DNA from: Lentimicrobiaceae bacterium
GTDB lineage: Bacteria; Bacteroidota; Bacteroidia; Bacteroidales; JALOCA01
NCBI GenBank assembly: GCA_023227965.1
Contig: JALOCA010000012.1
Coordinates: 19,696 to 83,695, forward strand
Direction: 5' to 3'
Length of the DNA: 64,000 nt
The stretch's first letter is position 1, and each line of letters begins with the position of its first letter. The notes under the pieces are model-generated. The model ran no database searches. It worked only from the letters and a program-made list of their open reading frames with translations, and was not told the origin of the DNA. The translations under genes were made by a program, and so were the position numbers. Shown in pieces: positions 53,926 through 63,425 of the stretch.

Positions 53926-54152
53926 AAAAAATAACGTATCATACTACGAATCATTAATATTTTTCTTCATAAATTATGGTTTTATACTTTTTAGGCAGGA
54001 AAACGGATAATCATTAAATAATAAATAATATAATCGCATTACTTATAAAAAATAATATATAAAGATTGTATTACTTATTATATTACAATTTAAAATGTAT
54101 ATTTATTTATTTGAATTTTTAATAGTAATTTTTCATCACCCATTAACTCTAT

Positions 54153-55778
54153 TTAGTTTTCAATAATACAAACTGATTTTGATTGTATTTTATTGATATT
54201 TAACAATATTAATAATGTTTCCTTATCACATTTTGAATAAAACGCACAAGCATCTCCCTTAGAAGGACATGAAGTTGAATATCCATTTATAGTAGGTATA
54301 TTAAGTTCCTGGCTTGTCCGCATTGCATCCAAATGAGCCTGATAAGCTGGGACACTATTACCTGGGACATAGGCAAAAGCTATATGTTTTCTGTGATTAT
54401 ATTCATTTTGAATTTTTAATTTTAATGTGTCTATACGAATTATACATTCTTTTTTTTCAGTTTTTAAAACTTTTGATGCATCAAATAAATTATCTGTAAC
54501 AATTATAATAGGAAAAATAAACATTACTATTTTCCATACCATTTTGTAGTTTTTTAATTTTAATAACATTAATGCACCTACAATTAAAAGTAAAAAGTTC
54601 CATATGTATGCGAATCTTGTTAATACCTGCAAACTATTCATTCCAGGTAAGTTAAAAAGAATGAAATATAATGTTTTCCCACCATTAGTTCTTATGTATA
54701 ATATTAATATTAATAATATTATAGCAACTAAAGATAGAATGGTTTTGTTAATCGGCTTTTTTATAAACAAATTTTTTATGATATAGACTAATGCTATAAT
54801 TAAACCTAAATAAGGTAAAATACCCGGAAAAAGTATATGTAGCCACCACTCAGAAACAATTTTATCTCCAAAAGAGGAAAGTATTCTCCATGGAACTGAG
54901 GAATTATGAGAAAGAAAAAAGGACAATGGCCTTGGCAAAAAATTAGTTACAAAACTGTAATTTCTATAACCTAAATCTTCTGCCGAATAAACATAAGGCG
55001 CTAACAATAAGAACATTAAACTTAAAGAAATACAAGTAATTAATAAAGTATATATATATTCCTTTTTAGTAAAATAAAATAAGATAAATTTGTTTTTTTT
55101 ATAAACAAATGACAAAATAATCATGTAAAATATTGAAAAATAAAATAAAAAAAATCCTGTGTAAATAACACAATAAAACTGATAAACAAGTCCTAACGCA
55201 TAAACTATTAAATACTTCCTCGAAGGATTCATTATTAATTGATGTGCAGCATAAAATACTAATGGAATCAAAAATTTTATATTCATTTGTACAAAATATA
55301 TCTGACCCAAATTAAATATTCCAAATGCAAAAATATAGGCTACTAAAGCTGATATAAAATTGTTTTTTAAACACTTACGCATTACGAAATAAGTAATGAT
55401 ATAATTAAACGCCGTAATAGTTAGTCACCAAAATTGAAAAGAAGTTTCAGAATTTATTCCAATAATCCTATAAAGGGCATAAATAGGCATTGTTCCCAAC
55501 ATATTATCGGATAAAGCAATATTATTTTTATAAGGAAACATAAAACTTGCATTCCAGAAAGAATTTTCATTTCCTGAAAGAAAACGATACCCATGTTCTA
55601 ATATATAATGAATAAATCTTGCATCACCGAAATCTCCAGGAATATAAGCAAAATCCAAACCTAGTATTCGAATGGCAAAATACCATATTCCAAAAAAAAA
55701 CATTAGAATTGGTAAAAATATATTTATATTTTTACCAATTCTACAATTCATATTTAATTTTATTTTTCTCATTTGCAC
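54153..55778 (-). pseudogene. GT-C-like membrane protein split by one in-frame UGA
   Basis: Two open frames, 55425-55778 (117 codons) and 54153-55382 (409 codons), lie in the same frame, joined by the UGA at 55425-55427 and 14 readable codons. The joined product would have 541 residues and about ten membrane helices. The first half holds PGDFGDARFIHYILEHGYRF, typical of GT-C-like proteins of surface glycan clusters. The UGA falls after SETSFQFW, so a Trp codon changed to UGA is the simplest view. UGA is a normal stop elsewhere in this window. It could be a recent pseudogene, a sequencing error or programmed read-through. Confidence 0.8.
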
Positions 55779-55792
55779 GTCGCTTACATCGC

Positions 55793-58264
55793 TTATTCCT
55801 GTATATAAATCCTTTTAACTCTCCTCGAAATGGCAGTTAAAATTTCATAAGGAATTGTATCCATAGCCTTTGCAAGTTTGGTGATTGAATTTTTTTCGCC
55901 AAACACAATCACTTCATCGCCTTCTTTTGCTTCTATATGTGAAATATCCAACATACACATATCCATACATATATTCCCTATAATTGGAGCTAACTGATTA
56001 TTTATTAGTAAAAAACCTTTCCCATTTCCTAATCTCCGATTTAATCCGTCAGCATATCCTATTGGTATTGTTGCTATTTTACTTTCCTTTGTTGCTTTCC
56101 ACCGGCGATTATAGCCTACTGTTTCCCCTTCAGGAACTTTTTTAATTTGAGATATTATTGTTTTTAAAGTATTTACATTTTTTAAGTATTTTTCATCCTC
56201 TGGAACTGATGCAATTCCATATAACCCAATTCCCAAACGTACCATATCAAACTGTGCACCAGGAAATCTTGTAATTCCAGCCGAATTTAATATGTGTAAT
56301 AATATTTTATAATTAAATTGCTGCTGAATTAATTTACTCATTTTAGAAAATACAGTAATTTGACTGTGGGTAAAAGTATCCTCTTCAGCATCGTCTGCGG
56401 CTGCCAGGTGCGAAAATATTGATTTGATTATTATTCTTTTATTATTTTTTATCCTTTCAATTAGCTGTTCTAACTCTCCAACACAAAATCCTAGCCGGTG
56501 CATCCCAGTGTCTAATTTAATATGTATATGGACTATTGTTATATCTGGTGAATTTTTTAACGCCTTTTCAATCATGTCAAGAGTCTTGAAACTGTACACT
56601 TCCGGTTCTAGTTTATTCACAAGCATGGCATCAATTGCGTGGTTTTCAGGATTCATTACAAGAATAGGCAAGGTAATTCCTGCTTTGCGAAGTTCTATTC
56701 CCTCGTCGGCATAGGCAACAGTAAGATAATCGGCATGATGAAATTGTAAAGCCCCTGCAATTTCATAACTACCACTTCCATATGAAAATGCCTTTACCAT
56801 TGCCATTATTTTAGTTCCGTTAGTTAATTGCGAGCGATAATAATTCAGATTATGTACCAGTGCATTCAAATTGATTTCCAATACAGTTTCATGAGCTTTT
56901 TGCTGCAAAATACTATTAATTTTCTCAAAACCAAAAATTCTTGCGCCTTTAAGTAAAATAGCTTCATTCTGAAAATGGTTTACAGAAAATTCCTGCAAAA
57001 AAGTTTCGGTATCGGGAAAAAATTTTTTCTCCATCCTGAATTTTTCCTGCTGCTGACTAATGGCTGTGCCTATACCTATTACCCTGTTAATATGCTTTCT
57101 ATATAAAAGAGTAGCCACCTCTGAATATAATTCTTCATTTGTTTTTCCGCTTTGCAAAATATCGGAAATAATTACCGTTTTTTGGGGATGTTGTTTTTGT
57201 TGGTTCAAAAAATCAATGCCAACTGCCAAAGAATTTATGTCGGAACTGTAACTGTCATTAATTATAGAACAATGATTTATCCCTTCCTTAAGCTCCAACC
57301 GCATGGATAAAGGATGCAAATACTGCAGCCGGGAGGCAGCCTCCTCTATCGGATAGTTAAGTACAAGCAATGTTGCAAAACAATGCATTGCATTTTCCAT
57401 TGAAGCCAAATCGGTAAAAGGGATGGAAATTTTAGTTTCCCTGTCTTGATAAATAACTGTAAGTTGGGTAACGTTCCTGAATTTTCGGACGTTTTTTATC
57501 CAAAGGTCGGAACCAGGCTGGCGACTCCAGGTGAATGGCTGGCATTCTTCATTTAAGAATGTATTTTTGAGAACATTATCAATAAGCGTATTCTGGCGCA
57601 AAATAATGCGTTTAGCTTTTTTAAACAATAGAAGTTTCTCTCTTATTTTTTCCTCAAGGCTTTTAAAGTTTTCGCTATGTGCAGAGCCTATATTGGTAAA
57701 AATTCCTATTTCGGGTTGGATAATTAAAGCAAGCTTCTGCATTTCATCTGGTTGTGATATTCCGGCCTCAAAAATAGCCAGTTGATGCGAATCATTCATC
57801 TGGAGTACTGACAACGGAACCCCAATTTGTGAATTATAGCTTAACGGGCTGCGTACAACCTTTTTATCACTGCCAATCAACTGATAAAGCCATTCTTTTA
57901 CAATAGTTTTCCCATTACTTCCCGTGATACCTATTACCGGAAACGTAAAGCGATTTCTGTGAAACTGTCCCAATACCTGTAAGGCATTCAATGTATTGTC
58001 AACTACAATAAAACCAGCCGCATTGCAATTTTGAACAGGATAATTTGTATCGGATATTACAAATTTTCTTACTCCCTTTTTATATAATTCGTCTATAAAC
58101 TTATGTCCATCATTTCTTGATGAAATAAGGGCAAAAAATAAAGTTTTTTCGGGAGACAACAGCCTCCGGCTGTCAATGAGTAAATCCCTTACAACCTCGC
58201 TGTTTGTTTGCTGTATTATTTTCCCGGAAATAATTTTCCCAATCTGTTGAAAGGTGTATTCCAT
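55793..58264 (-). CDS. Bifunctional MurF ligase / alanine racemase
   Basis: This 823-residue fusion joins UDP-MurNAc-tripeptide:D-Ala-D-Ala ligase (MurF) with alanine racemase. MurF (about 1-450) has the ATP loop GITGSNGKT (112-120), FEAGISQPDEM and SYSSDINSL. The racemase (about 455-823) has PLP lysine K491 in MVKAFSYGSG, HRLGFC, the catalytic Tyr in VGYNRRWKA and GNICMDMCMLDI. It supplies D-Ala and adds the dipeptide to peptidoglycan precursors. The fusion is known in Bacteroidetes. It follows pdxA by 14 bp. Confidence 0.95.
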   Translation of the reverse strand: MEYTFQQIGKIISGKIIQQTNSEVVRDLLIDSRRLLSPEKTLFFALISSRNDGHKFIDELYKKGVRKFVISDTNYPVQNCNAAGFIVVDNTLNALQVLGQFHRNRFTFPVIGITGSNGKTIVKEWLYQLIGSDKKVVRSPLSYNSQIGVPLSVLQMNDSHQLAIFEAGISQPDEMQKLALIIQPEIGIFTNIGSAHSENFKSLEEKIREKLLLFKKAKRIILRQNTLIDNVLKNTFLNEECQPFTWSRQPGSDLWIKNVRKFRNVTQLTVIYQDRETKISIPFTDLASMENAMHCFATLLVLNYPIEEAASRLQYLHPLSMRLELKEGINHCSIINDSYSSDINSLAVGIDFLNQQKQHPQKTVIISDILQSGKTNEELYSEVATLLYRKHINRVIGIGTAISQQQEKFRMEKKFFPDTETFLQEFSVNHFQNEAILLKGARIFGFEKINSILQQKAHETVLEINLNALVHNLNYYRSQLTNGTKIMAMVKAFSYGSGSYEIAGALQFHHADYLTVAYADEGIELRKAGITLPILVMNPENHAIDAMLVNKLEPEVYSFKTLDMIEKALKNSPDITIVHIHIKLDTGMHRLGFCVGELEQLIERIKNNKRIIIKSIFSHLAAADDAEEDTFTHSQITVFSKMSKLIQQQFNYKILLHILNSAGITRFPGAQFDMVRLGIGLYGIASVPEDEKYLKNVNTLKTIISQIKKVPEGETVGYNRRWKATKESKIATIPIGYADGLNRRLGNGKGFLLINNQLAPIIGNICMDMCMLDISHIEAKEGDEVIVFGEKNSITKLAKAMDTIPYEILTAISRRVKRIYIQE

Positions 58265-58278
58265 TAAGGTTTAAACAT

Positions 58279-59337
58279 TTATTTATGTTCGGTATTGCTG
58301 AGGGCATTTGCCTGAAGATGATCGAACATTTGCCTGTTTTTGTAAATATCTATTGCTAAATAGATAGCTGCTCTGAAGGCATCCGGTGAAGCCTTATCCT
58401 TTCCTGCCAGTTCATAAGCAGTTCCATGAGCAGGAGAAGTTCTCACAAAAGGTAATCCTGCCGTGTAATTAACCCCACTTTCAAAAGCAAGAGTCTTAAA
58501 AGGAAGTAATCCCTGGTCGTGGTACATTGCCAACATGCCATCGAATTGGGTAAAAGTTTCCGAACCAAAAAAACCGTCGGCAGCGTAAGGTCCATATGCC
58601 AGAATGCCTTGTTCCATAGCTTGGTTGACTGCCGGTATAATTATATCAATTTCTTCGTTTCCAAGCAAACCTTCGTCGCCAGCATGGGGATTAAGCCCAA
58701 ATAAAGCAATTTTGGGGCGTTGGATATTAAAATCCCGTTTCAATGATTCGTTAAGGATTTTTATTTTATTTAATATCAGTTCTGTATTAATTGTATTGGA
58801 TACCTCTGTCAGGGGAATATGACCAGTTACAACCCCAATCCGCAAATTTCCACTTACCATGAGCATTAACGGGTCGGAAGCAGAAAATTTCTCAGCAAGA
58901 TACTCAGTATGCCCCGGAAAATTAAATTTATCGCTTTGAATATTCTTTTTATTAATAGGCGCCGTTACCAGGACATCTATTAATCCCTTTTTAATGTCTT
59001 CAATGGCAGCTTCCAATGCCAAAAAAGCCATTTCGCCTGCCAGATGGGTGGATACTCCCATATCTATTTTTATTTCAGGCTCATAAATATTAATAATATT
59101 AGCACGACGAGGCACTGCCATATCGGCTTTCTTAATCAAATTAAATGTAAAATCATTTATATTTAGTGTTTTACGATGATATGAAGCTACTTTTGATGAG
59201 CCATACACTATGGGGGTGAACATTTCCATAATGCGTGCATCCATCAGGGATTTTATTATCACCTCATAACCAATTCCATTCAAATCACCATGGGTAATAC
59301 CCGCAATAATATGTTCTTTTTCTGATGTTTTTGTCAT
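58279..59337 (-). CDS. pdxA: 4-hydroxythreonine-4-phosphate dehydrogenase PdxA
   Basis: This 352-residue enzyme oxidises 4-phospho-hydroxythreonine in pyridoxal phosphate synthesis (DXP-dependent route). It has AGITHGDLNGIGYEVIIKSL at the N-terminus, metal-binding His in FPGHTEYLAEKF, GLNPHAGDEGLLGNEE and MYHDQGLLPFK, and the ending with TSPAHGTAYELAGKDKASPD. It lies upstream of murF-alr, whose racemase needs PLP. Promoter box 59354-59361. Confidence 0.96.
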   Translation of the reverse strand: MTKTSEKEHIIAGITHGDLNGIGYEVIIKSLMDARIMEMFTPIVYGSSKVASYHRKTLNINDFTFNLIKKADMAVPRRANIINIYEPEIKIDMGVSTHLAGEMAFLALEAAIEDIKKGLIDVLVTAPINKKNIQSDKFNFPGHTEYLAEKFSASDPLMLMVSGNLRIGVVTGHIPLTEVSNTINTELILNKIKILNESLKRDFNIQRPKIALFGLNPHAGDEGLLGNEEIDIIIPAVNQAMEQGILAYGPYAADGFFGSETFTQFDGMLAMYHDQGLLPFKTLAFESGVNYTAGLPFVRTSPAHGTAYELAGKDKASPDAFRAAIYLAIDIYKNRQMFDHLQANALSNTEHK

Positions 59338-59353
59338 TCTTATGTATTTTGGG

Positions 59354-59361
59354 CAAAGGTA
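59354..59361 (-). promoter_or_regulatory. -7 box for pdxA-murF/alr
   Basis: The minus strand reads TACCTTTG then CCC, 16 bp before the pdxA start. An exact TAnnTTTG match. Confidence 0.6.
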
Positions 59362-59405
59362 AATAAATAAAATGTAAAGGTATGAGTGTTTTACTACTTA
59401 ATTCC

Positions 59406-59413
59406 TACTTTTG
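59406..59413 (+). promoter_or_regulatory. -7 box for mqnC
   Basis: TACTTTTG then AACGG lies 20 bp before the mqnC ATG at 59434. It and the pdxA box form a compact divergent promoter region. Confidence 0.55.
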
Positions 59414-59433
59414 AACGGTAAAAAACATATTAC

Positions 59434-60525
59434 ATGAATACAAATCGGGTACTTAATAAGGCTATGCGGGCAGAGTTTCTTTCAGCAACGGAAGGACTAT
59501 TTCTTCTTTCGGAAGCACCCCTTGCAGAATTAATGTGGACGGCAAATGAAATTCGTAAAATACTTCATCCAGACGGAAAAGTTACCTGGATTATTGATCG
59601 TAATGTAAATATTACCAACGTTTGTATGTCCGGCTGCAAATTTTGCAATTTTCATTGTACGCCAAAAAGTAAAAACGCTTATATAACTATTATTGAACAA
59701 TATATTAAAAAAATAGATGAAACAATACAATTGGGTGGAGAACAATTGCTCCTCCAGGGAGGTATGCATCCGGATTTGGGGCTTTCTTTTTATACCGACC
59801 TTTTCAGCCAGTTAAAAAAACTATATCCCAAGTTGAAACTTCATGCATTGGGTCCTCCGGAAATTGCTTTTCTTGCCAAAAAAGAACAATTTTCTTATAA
59901 AAAAGTACTGGAAATACTTATGGAAGCAGGTCTGGATAGCCTTCCTGGTGCTGGTGCCGAAATTTTATCAGACAGGGTACGGCACTTTCTCTCGCCAGGT
60001 AAATGTTCTGCAAAAGAATGGCTGGATGTAATGCGTATTGCCCACAAATTAAATCTGGTAACTTCGGCAACAATGATGTTTGGGCATGTAGAAACTATTG
60101 CAGAAAGGATGGAACATCTGGTAAAATTAAGAGAAGTACAATTAGAAAAGCCAGAAAACGCTCCAGGTTTTCTTTCGTTTATTCCCTGGCCATTTCAACA
60201 TAAAAATACTGTTCTTTTTTCAAAATACAATGTTTCGAACCGTGTAAATGCAGAGGAATACCTTAGAATGATTGCAGTTAGCCGGTTGATGCTTCCCAAC
60301 ATACCCAATCTTCAGCCATCGTGGCTAACAGTAGGAAAGCAAACAGCACAGCTTTGCCTGCATGCAGGAGCCAACGACTTCGGTTCCATTATGATAGAAG
60401 AGAATGTGGTTTCGGGTGCAGGGGCAAGCAACAATTTTAATGCTGCCGGAATTCAAAATGCCATTCGCGAAGCTGGTTTTACGCCCCAGCAAAGAAATCA
60501 GAGATTTGAATATATTTATACATAG
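59434..60525 (+). CDS. mqnC: Cyclic dehypoxanthinyl futalosine synthase MqnC
   Basis: This 363-residue radical SAM enzyme has the cluster motif C64-x3-C68-x2-C71 in NVCMSGCKFCNFHC, then GGEQLLLQGGMHPDLGLSFY and GPPEIAFLAKK, which fit MqnC rather than the related MqnE. It cyclises dehypoxanthine futalosine in the futalosine route to menaquinone. The ending with GANDFGSIMIEENVVSGAG is also typical. Other futalosine genes are not in the window. MqnE or a CofH-like enzyme is the alternative. Confidence 0.9.
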   Translation: MNTNRVLNKAMRAEFLSATEGLFLLSEAPLAELMWTANEIRKILHPDGKVTWIIDRNVNITNVCMSGCKFCNFHCTPKSKNAYITIIEQYIKKIDETIQLGGEQLLLQGGMHPDLGLSFYTDLFSQLKKLYPKLKLHALGPPEIAFLAKKEQFSYKKVLEILMEAGLDSLPGAGAEILSDRVRHFLSPGKCSAKEWLDVMRIAHKLNLVTSATMMFGHVETIAERMEHLVKLREVQLEKPENAPGFLSFIPWPFQHKNTVLFSKYNVSNRVNAEEYLRMIAVSRLMLPNIPNLQPSWLTVGKQTAQLCLHAGANDFGSIMIEENVVSGAGASNNFNAAGIQNAIREAGFTPQQRNQRFEYIYT

Positions 60526-60565
60526 ATGCTTACTGCATGATCGTCTTTAAATTCACTAATAAAAT

Positions 60566-61225
60566 TTATGCATTCTGAATCAATCCGTTTTCAATAGCAT
60601 ATTTTATCAATCCAACTATGGTTTTTTGTTTGGTTTTAACAAAAATATTTTTCCGGTGAGTTTCCACAGTACGTTCGCTAATAAATAGTTTTTCTGCAAT
60701 TTGTTCATTGGAATATTCCCGTGCAATCAATGAAAGAATTTCTGTTTCGCGAGGGGTAAGTTTTATTACATTCGGTTCTATTGTACTTATCGGACTACCG
60801 GTATTATAGATTCCCTTCATGATAACTTCCTGAACATCTTTTGATAAAAATCTTTTCCCTGAAGCTACCGTGGTAATGGCATCCATCAGCTCAGAAATGT
60901 TCGTGCTTTTTAGCACGTAGCCCAGTGCTCCGGCTTCTATCATCTTAGATATCATAATGTTGTCATTATACATGCTCAATGCCAATACCTTCGTATCCGG
61001 AAACTTTTCACGAACAATTCTGGTTAATTCCACGCCACTCATTTCCGGCATATTTATATCAGCCATCAGCACATCTATTGTATTTGTTTCTATTATTTTC
61101 AATGCTTCCATGCCACTGGTAGCCCCCATTACCACTTCAATACAATCTTCATCCTCCAGCAAAGAAATCAATCCGTCTAGCATCAACCGGTGATCATCTA
61201 CCAAAAGTAGCCGTATTTTATTCAT
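60566..61225 (-). CDS. NarL/LuxR-type response regulator
   Basis: This 219-residue protein has a receiver domain (about 1-125) with D10, D11, phospho-acceptor D56 (VLMADINMPEMSG) and the conserved K in GYVLKSTN. The C-terminal LuxR/NarL helix-turn-helix is LTPRETEILSLIAREYSNEQ and IAEKLFISERTVETHRKNIF. It overlaps the sensor kinase gene by 4 bp and is certainly its partner. The target promoters are unknown; the 26-bp direct repeats at 63298-63355 are a candidate site. Confidence 0.95.
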   Translation of the reverse strand: MNKIRLLLVDDHRLMLDGLISLLEDEDCIEVVMGATSGMEALKIIETNTIDVLMADINMPEMSGVELTRIVREKFPDTKVLALSMYNDNIMISKMIEAGALGYVLKSTNISELMDAITTVASGKRFLSKDVQEVIMKGIYNTGSPISTIEPNVIKLTPRETEILSLIAREYSNEQIAEKLFISERTVETHRKNIFVKTKQKTIVGLIKYAIENGLIQNA

Positions 61226-63222
61226 ATTCTATCGTTTTTTATTTTTTTTACAGGAACAATGATAGTAATAATAGTACCCCGGTTTATCACAGAATCCAGG
61301 TGTACTTTACCTCCAATATTTTCTATTCGCGACCGGATATTTCTTAAGCCAATGCCATGTTTGTCTCTTATTTCACTAATATCAAACCCTTTACCATTAT
61401 CTTCTATCATCAATGTAATTTCTTTATCGCTTTGCAAAAGCTGAAAATTTATCTCGGTAGCTTTTGCATGAAGAATAATATTGTTTAGTACTTCCTGAAC
61501 TACACGGTAAATGGTCAATTCGAGAAAATTTTCAAGCTGATTATCAGTACCGTTAATATCCATACTGATTTTATACTTATTAAATTGGTTGAGATGATCA
61601 AGCAAATCTTTTATGGAGCCTGTAAACCCTTTTTCTTTCAAAAAAATTGGAGCCATATTATGCGAAATATTCCGAAGTTCAGTAAAGGCATTATCAGTAA
61701 GTTCTACTGCATTTTCTATCAGTTCATTTTGTTTTACAGAAGATAGTTTCTGCTTGTTTTTCAAGCTGGTAAGTGTAAGTTTCAACAAAGAAAGTATCTG
61801 ACCAAGCCCGTCGTGCAATTCCTCTCCCATACGTTTACGTTCGCGAATTTCTGCTTCAATAACCTCATTTGCACGCTTTTCCTTAAGAAGATAGAAAGTT
61901 TCTTCTAATGTAATCTTTTGTTTATGCCTGTAATTGATGTATATAATATATAAAATCAGCAAAGCAATAAAAAATCCGGTAATTACCAAGATAATTTGAT
62001 TATTTCTTTTGCCAATTAGTAAATTTTGTCTTTCAATCTGAAGGTTTTGGATTTTTTTTTGCCTATTAAGCAAAGCTATTTCCGTATTACTTTTTTCTGT
62101 TTCATGTTTTAGCTCAAGATCATAAATCTGATTAAAACGTTGGCTATTAACTACACTATCTTCTGTTTCCTTAAATTTTCTATAATACTCAAATGATTTG
62201 AAAAGATTTCCCTTAAGTTGGTAAATATCAGAGTAGTTTTTGTATGTTTCATATAATAATTTCTGGCTTTCAACTTTTTTTGCTATTTTCTCAGCAAGGG
62301 TATTTAGTTCCATCGCTTTCCCTGAATTGTTTTTTTTAACATAAATAACAACAATTTTTAACAATGCAGAAGCAAGTTCGCTATCATCGTGGATAATTTT
62401 TGCATAATCAATAGATTTCTGTTCATAAGCCAACGCTTTATCATAATTTCTCTTTTCGATAAAGAGCGATCCAAGATGGTTATAGCTTATTGATAATCCA
62501 TAATAATCTTTATTTTTTTCTTTTATTTTTATAGACTTAATTAGATATTCATATGCTTTATTTTTATTATTATTTACAAGGTACAGATTTCCAATGTTTG
62601 TCATTACCGCTCCTAACCCAAATTCATCATTGGTTTTCTTATATAATACATAAGAGGAATCGAAAAATTGAAGTGCTTTGTTACTATTTCTTAACGATTG
62701 ATAAATTAATCCAATATTATTGTATGCAGACGCAAGTCCGTTCATATTTTTAGCACTTTCAAAATAGCTTAGAGACGAAAAGTAATATTTTAAAGCATCA
62801 TTATAATTTCCGATATGCCAATGTGTAAGGCCAATATTGCTCAGATTACCAGCTATTTGTCTTGTATCGTTAAATTTCTTACTGATAACCAATGCTCTAT
62901 GATAAAACAAAAGCGCGCTATCGTATTTACTCAAAATATCGTAAGCAACCCCTATCCTGTTATTAGCAACATTTTCCCCCTTAAAATAACGTAATTTAGT
63001 TGCCAATGTTAATGCAGTATTTCCATAATCAAGTGCTTTGCGCGTATCTGTATAAATATAATTCCAGCATAAACTATTTAATACATCCACTTTCTTTTCT
63101 CCTTTCGCAGAGCTTAGTAAATGTAATAAGCTATCCTGTGTTGGAGAAGGTGGTTTTGCATAACCACTTACAGAAAAGACACTTATAAAATTTATTGCTA
63201 TAAAAACTAGCAGCCACTTCAT
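61222..63222 (-). CDS. TPR-containing sensor histidine kinase
   Basis: This 666-residue protein has a signal peptide (about 1-22), six or seven periplasmic tetratricopeptide repeats (about 40-355), a coiled coil, a membrane helix (410-429), a HisKA_3 dimerisation domain with H470 in GEELHDGLGQ, and an HATPase_c domain with IEDNGKGF and GIGLRNIRSRIENIGG. The layout is common in Bacteroidetes. The signal it senses is unknown. It forms a two-gene operon with the response regulator downstream. Confidence 0.93.
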   Translation of the reverse strand: MKWLLVFIAINFISVFSVSGYAKPPSPTQDSLLHLLSSAKGEKKVDVLNSLCWNYIYTDTRKALDYGNTALTLATKLRYFKGENVANNRIGVAYDILSKYDSALLFYHRALVISKKFNDTRQIAGNLSNIGLTHWHIGNYNDALKYYFSSLSYFESAKNMNGLASAYNNIGLIYQSLRNSNKALQFFDSSYVLYKKTNDEFGLGAVMTNIGNLYLVNNNKNKAYEYLIKSIKIKEKNKDYYGLSISYNHLGSLFIEKRNYDKALAYEQKSIDYAKIIHDDSELASALLKIVVIYVKKNNSGKAMELNTLAEKIAKKVESQKLLYETYKNYSDIYQLKGNLFKSFEYYRKFKETEDSVVNSQRFNQIYDLELKHETEKSNTEIALLNRQKKIQNLQIERQNLLIGKRNNQIILVITGFFIALLILYIIYINYRHKQKITLEETFYLLKEKRANEVIEAEIRERKRMGEELHDGLGQILSLLKLTLTSLKNKQKLSSVKQNELIENAVELTDNAFTELRNISHNMAPIFLKEKGFTGSIKDLLDHLNQFNKYKISMDINGTDNQLENFLELTIYRVVQEVLNNIILHAKATEINFQLLQSDKEITLMIEDNGKGFDISEIRDKHGIGLRNIRSRIENIGGKVHLDSVINRGTIITIIVPVKKIKNDRI

Positions 63223-63297
63223 TAAGAAAATGTATTTATAAAAACGCTGTAAAAGTATGTAACTCTTATGTTATTATTAATCAATTTTTTGGAAAAT

Positions 63298-63355
63298 TAT
63301 AAAAATACGTGCCAATACGGATTTCTGTATATAAAAATACCCACCAACACGGATT
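63298..63355. promoter_or_regulatory. Paired 26-bp direct repeats, candidate operator
   Basis: Units at 63298-63323 and 63330-63355 match at 22 of 26 positions; both begin TATAAAAATAC and end ACGGATT. Their starts are 32 bp apart, close to three helical turns. The second unit abuts the probable -33 element (TTG at 63354-63356) of the YCF48-type gene. The site lies between that gene and the divergent kinase gene, so it is a good candidate for regulator binding. Confidence 0.55.
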
Positions 63356-63377
63356 GTTTAATACTAAATGATAAAAC

Positions 63378-63385
63378 TATTTTTG
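63378..63385 (+). promoter_or_regulatory. -7 box for the YCF48-type gene
   Basis: TATTTTTG, 40 bp before the ATG at 63426, with a TTG 21 bp upstream at 63354-63356, gives the full Bacteroidetes -33/-7 arrangement. Confidence 0.6.
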
Positions 63386-63425
63386 CCTTGATATAATTTT
63401 CAAAATTCATACTAAAATTAATAAA

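Larger units (their letters stand above)
53514..54152. other. AT-rich intergenic region in the GT island
   Basis: This 639-bp gap holds the promoter box at 53537-53544 and a GC-richer patch at about 53815-53925 with an inverted repeat, otherwise AT-rich sequence without a coding frame. It separates the GT operon from the UGA-split gene. Confidence 0.6.

Noticed and set aside
54153..55382. Alternative genetic code with UGA as Trp
   Set aside because: Other intact genes in the window, such as the phosphohexomutase at 3812 and the secreted protein at 759, end in UGA, so it is a normal stop.
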